64,000 nucleotides of DNA, taken from positions 1 to 64,000 of the forward strand of contig NZ_FNUZ01000007.1 in the NCBI RefSeq assembly GCF_900108225.1, written 5' to 3'. Below the pieces are notes generated by a model. That model made no database searches and had not been told where the DNA came from. It saw nothing but the letters and a program-made list of their open reading frames with translations. This document shows positions 57,684 through 64,000 of the stretch, one piece after another (within the stretch, counting starts at the first letter, position 1; each line of letters starts with the position of its first letter). The translations under genes were made by a program, and so were the position numbers. Source of the DNA: Thalassococcus halodurans (lineage in GTDB: Bacteria; Pseudomonadota; Alphaproteobacteria; Rhodobacterales; Rhodobacteraceae).

Positions 57684-59558
57684 ATGCAATTTTATCTGGA
57701 CGGGTTTCGTACGGGTGATCCGCTGAAAACGCCGGAGGCGGACAAGGCGCCCAAAGCCAGTGATCATGTGGATGTCGCGATCATCGGATGTGGGCCTGCC
57801 GGTCTGACGCTTGCTGCGCAACTGGCGGCGATTGGTGGCATGTCGGTGCGCATCTTTGACAAGAAGGACGGGCCGCTTGAGGTCGGGCAGGCTGATGGCA
57901 TTGCCTGCCGGTCGCTTGAGATGTTCGAGGCCTTCGGTTTTGCCGAAAAGGTTTTGAAAGAAAGCTATTGGGTGAACGAGGTCGCGTTCTGGCGGCCCGA
58001 TCCCAGTGGCTCGGGCCTGCATCGCGCTGACCGTATTCAGGATGTGGAAGACGACCTGTCCCATCAGCCGCATGTCATTCTGAACCAGGCGCGGGTGCAT
58101 GATTTCTATCTTGAGATGATGGAGAATTCGGCGATGGGGCTGGTGCCGGATTATAACCGTGATCTGGCCGGACTGGTCTGTGATGACAGTGCCGAGCATC
58201 CCGTGACGCTGACGTTCGACTGCCTTGATGCACCGGGTCAGCAAGAAGTGGTTCACGCGAAATATGTCGTCGGTTGCGACGGTGCCCGCAGCAAGGTGCG
58301 CGCCGCTATGGGCTATGCGCTAAAGGGCGAGGCCGCACGGCAGCTTTGGGGTGTGATGGATGTGCTGGCGGTGACGGATTTTCCCGACTACCGCCTGAAA
58401 TGCGCGATCCAGTCAGCCGAGGCAGGCAGCATCCTGATCATCCCGCGCGAAGGCGGCTACCTGACGCGCCTGTATATCGAGATGGACGCATTGCATGGCG
58501 ATGAACGCGCCGCGGATCGTGGCGTGACCGCCGAAATGCTGGAAGGAAAGGCGCGCGCCATTCTGGCACCCTATCATTTCGAAGTGAAAGAGGTTGCTTG
58601 GTTCTCGGCCTATGAGATCGGGCAGCGGGTCTGCGATTCATTCGATGACCTGCCGTCGGACATTCGCGACGGGGACATTCCGTGCATCTTTATTGCCGGT
58701 GATGCCTGCCACACCCATAGCCCCAAGGCGGGGCAGGGGATGAACGTGTCGATGGCGGATACGTTTAACCTTGGCTGGAAACTGGCCGCCGTTCTGAAGG
58801 GGCGTGCGCAACCCAAACTTCTGGCGACGTATTCGGAGGAACGTCATGCCAAGGCGAAAGAACTGATCGACTTTGACCGCGATATGGCGCGGCTGTTCAG
58901 TGAAAAGCCCAAGACAGCCGAGGAAAGCGCGCAGTTCCAGCGGTATTTCCAGAAGCACGGGCGGTATACGGCGGGGGTTGAGACGACCTATGATGCCTCG
59001 TTGATTATTGGCGGGACGGCGCATCAGGATCTGGCCAAGGGTCAGGTCGTGGGCAAGCGGTTCCATTCGGCCCCTGTGATCCGGCTGGCCGATGCGAAGC
59101 CGCTGGAATTGTCCGAGGCTTTGACGGCGAACGGGCGGTGGCGCGTAATCTGTTTTGCGGATGCGTCCGATACGGGAGGTCCGGGTGGCAAGGTCGCGGC
59201 GTTGTGCGATTATCTGTTGGAAGATCCGAAGTCGCCCCTGATGAAATTCGGGCGCGATGGCGAAGACTTGGATGCGGTTTTGGACGTGCGGGCAGTGTTC
59301 CAGCAGGCGCATCGTGATCTGGATCTGTTTACGATGCCCGATTTGCTGGTGCCGAAGAAAGGCAAGTTGGGACTGACGGATTACGAAAAAATCTTTTGTC
59401 CCGATCTGAAATCGGGCGTGGATATTTTCGATATACGCGGAATTGACCGTGCCAAAGGGGCGGTGGTTGTCGTGCGGCCCGATCAGTTTGTGGCGCAGGT
59501 TTTGCCGTTGGATGCCTATGATGACCTAGGCGCGTTTTTCGCCGAGTTCATGATGTGA
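57684..59558 (+). CDS. FAD-dependent aromatic hydroxylase (phenol 2-monooxygenase / 3-hydroxybenzoate 4-monooxygenase family)
   Basis: A 624-residue flavoprotein with GCGPAGLTLAAQLA (FAD Rossmann motif near residue 36), a DG motif in CDGARSKVRAAMG and GD motif in IAGDACHTHSPKAGQGMNVSMADTFNLGWKLAAVL. The C-terminal thioredoxin-like domain of phenol hydroxylases is present (about 430-624). It introduces a hydroxyl on a phenolic ring using NAD(P)H and O2. Length and start MQFYLDGFRTGDP match MobA-type enzymes. A GGAGGAG site precedes the ATG. It stands alone on the plus strand before the paa genes. Confidence 0.83.
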   Translation: MQFYLDGFRTGDPLKTPEADKAPKASDHVDVAIIGCGPAGLTLAAQLAAIGGMSVRIFDKKDGPLEVGQADGIACRSLEMFEAFGFAEKVLKESYWVNEVAFWRPDPSGSGLHRADRIQDVEDDLSHQPHVILNQARVHDFYLEMMENSAMGLVPDYNRDLAGLVCDDSAEHPVTLTFDCLDAPGQQEVVHAKYVVGCDGARSKVRAAMGYALKGEAARQLWGVMDVLAVTDFPDYRLKCAIQSAEAGSILIIPREGGYLTRLYIEMDALHGDERAADRGVTAEMLEGKARAILAPYHFEVKEVAWFSAYEIGQRVCDSFDDLPSDIRDGDIPCIFIAGDACHTHSPKAGQGMNVSMADTFNLGWKLAAVLKGRAQPKLLATYSEERHAKAKELIDFDRDMARLFSEKPKTAEESAQFQRYFQKHGRYTAGVETTYDASLIIGGTAHQDLAKGQVVGKRFHSAPVIRLADAKPLELSEALTANGRWRVICFADASDTGGPGGKVAALCDYLLEDPKSPLMKFGRDGEDLDAVLDVRAVFQQAHRDLDLFTMPDLLVPKKGKLGLTDYEKIFCPDLKSGVDIFDIRGIDRAKGAVVVVRPDQFVAQVLPLDAYDDLGAFFAEFMM

Positions 59559-59580
59559 ACGAGCGATCATGTTAAACATT

Positions 59581-59595
59581 GACCGTCCGGTCGGT
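59581..59595. promoter_or_regulatory. TetR-type operator upstream of paaG
   Basis: GACCG-TC-CGGTC (59581-59592) with a following GGT copy forms a dyad in the 90-bp gap upstream of paaG. The same GACCGTCCGG core occurs in front of the TetR gene (62223-62232). This shared motif is probably bound by that regulator. Confidence 0.65.
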
Positions 59596-59648
59596 TACAA
59601 ATAACCTTTCCTCCAAGCCCCGCGAAAGGGGCAGGGAGGACATGACTA

Positions 59649-60440
59649 ATGACATCATCCGACACCGTGCTGTCGCGGTTGGACGCGGGCGTTCTGTGTA
59701 TAACGCTGAACCGTCCGGACCGGTTGAACGCCTTTACCGAAGAGATGCACATCGCGCTGCGGGCCGAGTTCGAGCGCGCAAGGGATGACGATGCGGTGCG
59801 CGCTGTTCTTCTTACCGGCGCGGGGCGTGGCTTTTGCGCGGGGCAGGACCTTGGGGATCGTGATCCGCGCAAGGGCGAGGCGCGCGATCTGGGGCAGACG
59901 TTGGATATGTTTTACAACCCGACGCTGCGGCTGATGCGGGATTTGAAGAAACCCATCGTCTGCGCAGTGAATGGCGTGGCGGCGGGGGCAGGGGCCAATG
60001 TGGCCTTGGCCTGCGATATTGTGCTGGCCGCGAAATCCGCCAAGTTCATTCAGGCTTTCAGCAAGATCGGACTGGTTCCCGATGCAGGCGGCAGTTGGAC
60101 GTTGACGCGCATGATTGGCGAGGCGCGCGCCAAGGCGCTGACCATGACGGCGGAGCCTTTGATGGCGGAAACCGCAGCGGACTGGGGATTGATCTGGAAG
60201 GCCGTCGATGACGACGCGCTGATCGATGAGGCGACGGCGCTGGCGGAAAAGCTGGCGGCGGGGCCGACCTTTGGTTTGGGCCTGACAAAACAGTTGATCC
60301 ATGACGCGGCGACCAACGATTTCGATGCGCAGCTTGATCGCGAACGGGATAGTCAGCGCGCGGCGGGGGCGTCGGACGATTACAAGGAAGGCGTCATCGC
60401 GTTTCTTGAAAAGCGCGCGCCAAGTTTTTCGGGGCGTTGA
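59649..60440 (+). CDS. paaG: PaaG-like epoxyphenylacetyl-CoA isomerase (enoyl-CoA hydratase family)
   Basis: A 263-residue crotonase-fold enzyme with the oxyanion segments GAGRGFCAGQDLGDRD and NGVAAGAGANVALACDIVLAA. The PaaG-specific features are the GQDL start and the IGLVPDAGGSWTL stretch. PaaG converts the ring epoxide of phenylacetyl-CoA into oxepin-CoA. It is first of three genes (paaG, paaI, paaK) on this strand. The GGGAGG site lies some bases upstream of the ATG. Confidence 0.85.
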   Translation: MTSSDTVLSRLDAGVLCITLNRPDRLNAFTEEMHIALRAEFERARDDDAVRAVLLTGAGRGFCAGQDLGDRDPRKGEARDLGQTLDMFYNPTLRLMRDLKKPIVCAVNGVAAGAGANVALACDIVLAAKSAKFIQAFSKIGLVPDAGGSWTLTRMIGEARAKALTMTAEPLMAETAADWGLIWKAVDDDALIDEATALAEKLAAGPTFGLGLTKQLIHDAATNDFDAQLDRERDSQRAAGASDDYKEGVIAFLEKRAPSFSGR

Positions 60441-60442
60441 TC

Positions 60443-60889
60443 GTGGCACAGGACATGACAGATCAGCAACTCGCCGAAGCCTGCGCCAAGGCACTCTGGT
60501 CCACGGATAACGCAACGCAGCAGTTGGGTATGGAGCTGGCCAGTGTCGGCCCCGGTGAGGCGGTGATCGAAATGGTCGTGACCGAGCGGATGACCAACGG
60601 ACACGGTACGGCCCATGGGGGCTATCTGTTCACGCTGGCCGACAGCGCCTTTGCCTTTGCGTGCAATACCTACAATCAGGCCACCGTCGCGCAGCATTGT
60701 TCGGTGACCTACATCACGCCCGGCGCTTTGGGGGATCGTCTGACCGCCCACGCCCACGAGATTTCGCGCAAGGGCCGGTCGGGCATCTACGACGTCACGA
60801 TCACACGACAGGACGGCACCGTAATTGCCGAATTCCGCGGGCATTCGCGCAGCTTGGGACAGCCGCTTTTGACGGACGCAGGCGCATAA
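60443..60889 (+). CDS. paaI: Hydroxyphenylacetyl-CoA thioesterase PaaI
   Basis: A 148-residue hotdog-fold thioesterase with TNGHGTAHGGYLFTLADSAFAFACNTYNQ and the ending LGQPLL. PaaI rescues CoA from dead-end thioesters of the phenylacetate route. GTG at 60443 is preferred; TTG at 60437 and ATG at 60455 are alternatives. It begins 3 bp after the paaG stop, and paaK follows in 20 bp. Confidence 0.85.
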   Translation: MAQDMTDQQLAEACAKALWSTDNATQQLGMELASVGPGEAVIEMVVTERMTNGHGTAHGGYLFTLADSAFAFACNTYNQATVAQHCSVTYITPGALGDRLTAHAHEISRKGRSGIYDVTITRQDGTVIAEFRGHSRSLGQPLLTDAGA

Positions 60890-60909
60890 GGATTAGGGGA
60901 GGAGAGACC

Positions 60910-62217
60910 ATGAAAGACCTGACACCACCAAAGGACATCCTTGACCCGATCGAGATTGCGAGCCGCGATGAAATCACCGCGCTTCAGGAGCAGCGGATGG
61001 CGTGGTCGCTGCGCCATGCCTATGACAACTCGCCCTTTTTCAAAGCGAACTTTGACAAGCACGGCGCGCATCCGGATGATTTCAAAACGCTGGCCGATCT
61101 GGCGAAATTTCCCTTTACGATGAAGCAGGATCTGCGCGATACCTACCCCTTTGGCATGTTCGCTATGCCGCAGGATCAGGTGGCGCGTGTGCATGCGTCG
61201 TCGGGCACTACCGGCAAGCCGACAGTGGTCGGTTATACGCAGAACGACATCAGCAATTGGGCCGATTGTGTTGCGCGGTCGATCCGTGCCTCTGGCGGGC
61301 GGAAAGGGGACATTTGCCATATCTCCTATGGCTACGGGTTGTTCACCGGCGGTCTGGGTGCGCATTACGGGGCCGAACGTCTGGGCTGCACTGTGGTGCC
61401 TGTCTCCGGCGGGATGACCGAACGGCAGGTCACGCTGATCCAGGATTTCAAACCGCAGATCATCATGGTGACCCCGTCCTACATGCTGGCCATTCTGGAT
61501 GAGTTCCGCAGGCAGGGCATCGACCCGCGCGAGTCCTCTTTGAACGTCGGGATTTTCGGGGCAGAGCCGTGGACGAATTCGATGCGCGGCGAGATTGAAC
61601 AGGCGTTCGATATGCATGCGGTGGATATCTACGGCCTGTCAGAGATCATGGGGCCCGGTGTCGCCAATGAATGCGTCGAAACCAAAGACGGGCTGCATGT
61701 CTGGGAAGATCACTTCTACCCCGAAATCATCGACCCCGCGACGGGCGAGGTGCTGCCGGATGGCGAGATGGGCGAGTTGGTCTTTACCACGCTGACGAAA
61801 GAGGCGTTGCCGATGGTGCGCTACCGGACCCGCGATCTGACGCGCATCCTGCCCGGAACGGCGCGGTCCATGCGGCGGATCGAAAAGATCACGGGGCGCA
61901 GCGACGACATGATCATTCTGCGCGGCGTCAACGTGTTTCCGACCCAGATCGAGGAACAGATCCTGAAATGCGCGGGTCTTGCGCCGCACTTCCAGATCGA
62001 ATTGATCAGCAAGGGCCGGATGGACGCGATGGTGGTGCATGTGGAATGCACGGCCGATATGTCGTCGTCGGACGCGCGCGATGCGACGGCGCGGGAACTG
62101 GCGCATCACATCAAATCGGTCGTTGGCATCACAGCGGCAATCACCGTGCACGATCCCAATGGCGTCGCCCGATCCGAGGGCAAGGCCAAACGGGTGGTGG
62201 ACAACCGGACCGGCTAA
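60910..62217 (+). CDS. paaK: Phenylacetate-CoA ligase PaaK
   Basis: A 435-residue AMP-forming ligase that activates phenylacetate as its CoA thioester. The nucleotide-binding SSGTTGKP lies at 97-104, the acyl-adenylate region YGLSEIMGPGV near 237, and the C-terminal RSDDMIILRGVNVFPTQIEEQIL is the PaaK signature. A GGAGAG site precedes the ATG. Length is normal (about 435). Confidence 0.92.
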   Translation: MKDLTPPKDILDPIEIASRDEITALQEQRMAWSLRHAYDNSPFFKANFDKHGAHPDDFKTLADLAKFPFTMKQDLRDTYPFGMFAMPQDQVARVHASSGTTGKPTVVGYTQNDISNWADCVARSIRASGGRKGDICHISYGYGLFTGGLGAHYGAERLGCTVVPVSGGMTERQVTLIQDFKPQIIMVTPSYMLAILDEFRRQGIDPRESSLNVGIFGAEPWTNSMRGEIEQAFDMHAVDIYGLSEIMGPGVANECVETKDGLHVWEDHFYPEIIDPATGEVLPDGEMGELVFTTLTKEALPMVRYRTRDLTRILPGTARSMRRIEKITGRSDDMIILRGVNVFPTQIEEQILKCAGLAPHFQIELISKGRMDAMVVHVECTADMSSSDARDATARELAHHIKSVVGITAAITVHDPNGVARSEGKAKRVVDNRTG

Positions 62218-62222
62218 CGCTC

Positions 62223-62232
62223 GACCGTCCGG
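62223..62232. promoter_or_regulatory. GACCGTCCGG motif upstream of the TetR gene
   Basis: The motif GACCGTCCGG in the 78-bp gap before the TetR gene matches the core of the dyad upstream of paaG (59581-59595). This supports autoregulation and control of the paaGIK operon by the same protein. Confidence 0.5.
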
Positions 62233-62295
62233 GGTGGCGGAGAGGACCGCCGTCGTTTAAGCCAGCGATGGAGTATCAGGGAAGGGCCGATTGGT

Positions 62296-62895
62296 ATGGC
62301 CAGAACACGCGCTAAGGATTTCGAGGAAAAGCAGCATCAGCTTTTGCTGGTGGCCGCCCATGTCTTTGCCACCGACGGGATGGAAAAGGCGTCGATGTCC
62401 GGTATCGCGAAACTGGCGGGCGTGTCGAAATCGCTGCTCTATCATTACTACCCCTCCAAGTCCGAGCTGATCTTTTCCATCATTCAGGCCCACCTGGTCG
62501 AGCTTGAGGCGGCCTTGGCCGAAGCGGATGACCCATCGCTTGCGCCACGTGACCGGTTGCAGAAACTGGTGAAGGCCACGCTGGATGCCTACGAGGGCGC
62601 CGATGATATGCACAAGGTGCAGCTGAACGCGGGCGAAGCACTGGACGAAGATCAGCTGGCCCAAGTCACCACAATGAACCGCCAGATCGTAAAGCGCATT
62701 GCGGATGTGATCGCGGAAATCCACCCTGAACTGGCGGCTCCGTCAGGATCGCTTTTGATGCCAGTCACCATGTCGCTGTTCGGGATGATGAACTGGGCCT
62801 ATCTGTGGTTCCGCGAAGATGGCCCCATGACGCGCGAAGATTACGCGCGCATGGCGACCACGCTGATTTTGGATGGCGTAAAGGGCGTCGCCTGA
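62296..62895 (+). CDS. paaR: TetR-family regulator of the paa genes (PaaR-like)
   Basis: A 199-residue TetR protein with the usual helix-turn-helix (MSGIAKLAGVSKSLLYHYYPSKSELIF, about 34-60) and an alpha-helical ligand domain. TetR proteins repress paa operons in several proteobacteria and are released by phenylacetyl-CoA. The shared GACCGTCCGG motif before paaG and before this gene fits. It converges with paaZ (6 bp between stops). Confidence 0.8.
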   Translation: MARTRAKDFEEKQHQLLLVAAHVFATDGMEKASMSGIAKLAGVSKSLLYHYYPSKSELIFSIIQAHLVELEAALAEADDPSLAPRDRLQKLVKATLDAYEGADDMHKVQLNAGEALDEDQLAQVTTMNRQIVKRIADVIAEIHPELAAPSGSLLMPVTMSLFGMMNWAYLWFREDGPMTREDYARMATTLILDGVKGVA

Positions 62896-62901
62896 CGCCC
62901 C

Positions 62902-64000
62902 TTAGGCATCGTCCGGCAACGGCCAGCTTTTTGCGACCATCGTCAGAACATCGTATTGCGCGACAACCTCGTCGTTCTGGTTGGTGACGCAGCAATCCCA
63001 ACGGACCTCGCCATAAACCGATCCTTCGCGGGGACTGATTTCCTTACAGGTCAGCTGCACGCCCAGACTGTCGCCGAAATAGACCGGCGTCAGAAAACGC
63101 AGGTTGTCGATGCCGTAGTTCGCCAGAACAGGGCCCGGATCGGGCTGTACGAACAGGCCTGCGGCAAAGGACACGATCAGATAACCATGCGCGACGCGGT
63201 CGTCGAAGAACGGGTTCGCCTTGGCCGCGACTTCGTCCATATGGGCGTAGAAGGTATCGCCGGTGAATTTGGCAAAATGTTCGGTGTCTTCCAGCGTGAT
63301 CGCGCGTCGGGCGGTGACCAACTGGTCGCCAATGTGCAGCTCTGCCAGCGATTTCCGGAACGGATGCATGCCGGATTGCGCAGGGGCGCCCGCCACCCAT
63401 TGGCCCGTGATTTTGGCCAGCATACGGGGCGTGCCCTGAATGGCGGTGCGCGCCATAAAGTGTTTGACCCCGCGCATGCCACCCATTTCTTCACCCCCAC
63501 CAGCGCGGCCGGGACCGCCGTGGATCAGCGGCGCAAGCGGAGAGCCGTGACCGGTGGACGTTTTGGCGCTGTCGCGGTTGCCGACCAGCACCCGACCATG
63601 CTGCGGCGCAAGGCCCAAGGTCAGCTCGGCAGCGAGAGTGTCGTCATTGGTAAAGACCGACGACACCAAGGACCCGCGGCCTTTCATGGCCAAGGCGATG
63701 GCTTCGTCCACGCCGTCGTAACCCATGACGGTGGCGGCGGGGCCAAATGCCTCGGTGTCGTGGGGGGCGGTTGCGGTCATCGAATTGGCGCAATGCAGCA
63801 GAACGGGATTCATGAACGCGCCTTTGTCGGGATCGCCCGACGAGGTGCTGACCGCGTCAGGATCGCCGAAAACGATTTCGGCGTCGGTTGTGATACGGGC
63901 GATCTGGGCGCGGACGGTGTCGCGATCGGAAAGTGAGGCCAAGGCCCCCATGCGGGTTGCGGCAACCGATGGCAGGCCCGGCTGCACCTTGGCCAATGCC
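62902..64000 (-). CDS. paaZ: Bifunctional ring-opening enzyme PaaZ, 3' part (partial at window edge)
   Basis: The last 366 or so residues of PaaZ; the 5' part lies outside the window. It includes the end of the aldehyde dehydrogenase domain and the C-terminal MaoC-type hydratase domain (FAKFTGDTFYAHMDEVAAKANPFFDDRVAHGYLIVSF, with the catalytic Asp and His). PaaZ hydrolyses oxepin-CoA and oxidises the resulting aldehyde. Full-length family members have about 680 residues, so about half is visible. No stop interrupts the frame. Confidence 0.85.
   Translation of the reverse strand, partial: ALAKVQPGLPSVAATRMGALASLSDRDTVRAQIARITTDAEIVFGDPDAVSTSSGDPDKGAFMNPVLLHCANSMTATAPHDTEAFGPAATVMGYDGVDEAIALAMKGRGSLVSSVFTNDDTLAAELTLGLAPQHGRVLVGNRDSAKTSTGHGSPLAPLIHGGPGRAGGGEEMGGMRGVKHFMARTAIQGTPRMLAKITGQWVAGAPAQSGMHPFRKSLAELHIGDQLVTARRAITLEDTEHFAKFTGDTFYAHMDEVAAKANPFFDDRVAHGYLIVSFAAGLFVQPDPGPVLANYGIDNLRFLTPVYFGDSLGVQLTCKEISPREGSVYGEVRWDCCVTNQNDEVVAQYDVLTMVAKSWPLPDDA

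Noticed and set aside
1-64000. CRISPR arrays, tRNA or rRNA genes, insertion sequences
   Set aside because: No regularly spaced repeats, no tRNA- or rRNA-like stretches and no transposase-type proteins were found on reading both strands.

Overview
The window looks like a high-GC alphaproteobacterium of the Rhodobacterales (Roseobacter/Rhodobacter type). The evidence is a DnaA-like plasmid initiator with its own parAB, a glutathione-dependent formaldehyde pathway next to quinoprotein accessory genes, a tad/Flp pilus cluster and a paa cluster in one neighbourhood. No rRNA, tRNA, CRISPR array or transposase gene was seen. The replication and partition module at 17.2-20.8 kb suggests that this is part of an extrachromosomal replicon (plasmid or chromid), not the main chromosome.

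Layout. (1) 0-10 kb: C1 and quinoprotein region. It has the start of glutathione-dependent formaldehyde dehydrogenase, a quinoprotein-relay zinc metallohydrolase, a SoxYZ-like carrier, several unknown secreted proteins, a regulatory set (LuxR-type response regulator, FIST-domain sensor, hybrid histidine kinase) and S-(hydroxymethyl)glutathione synthase. (2) 10-17 kb: a tightly overlapping MoxR-DUF58-DUF4381-like-VWA-VWA-TPR-BatD-like operon. It resembles the mxaRSACKL genes that mature PQQ-dependent methanol dehydrogenases. (3) 17-21 kb: replication module with a DnaA-like initiator, an AT-rich putative origin, parA, parB and two identical 16-bp palindromes that fit the parS consensus. (4) 21-28.5 kb: complete pqqABCDE, with an OmpR-type response regulator and a sensor kinase upstream. 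A RES/Xre toxin-antitoxin pair and a GNAT gene lie between kinase and regulator. (5) 28.6-38.6 kb: tad/Flp pilus cluster without secretin (cpaC), cpaD or tadD genes. (6) 38.8-49.2 kb: probable sulfoquinovose (sulfo-sugar) operon with flavin monooxygenase, aldo/keto reductase, flavin reductase, sugar ABC transporter and a YeiH-type exporter. A GntR regulator and a Gfo/Idh-family protein are divergent. (7) 49.2-55.7 kb: copA-cueR, idi, creatinase, MarR and an AEC-family transporter. (8) 55.8-57.4 kb: two unrecognised genes, apparently more AT-rich, one an ImmA/IrrE-like metallopeptidase. (9) 57.6-64 kb: aromatic degradation with a MobA/phenol-hydroxylase-type monooxygenase, paaG, paaI, paaK, a TetR regulator (paaR-like) and the 3' part of paaZ.

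How it fits together. Regions 1, 2 and 4 form a coherent programme: make PQQ, mature and wire a periplasmic PQQ dehydrogenase (probably XoxF-type and just outside the window), and detoxify the formaldehyde through glutathione. Region 6 is the most interesting: it has the components expected for oxidative desulfonation of sulfoquinovose, the sugar of plant and algal sulfolipid. It lacks the usual GH31 sulfoquinovosidase, but carries a Gfo/Idh-family gene that could be an NAD+-dependent glycosidase. All functional assignments come from reading motifs and gene order. No database search was run.
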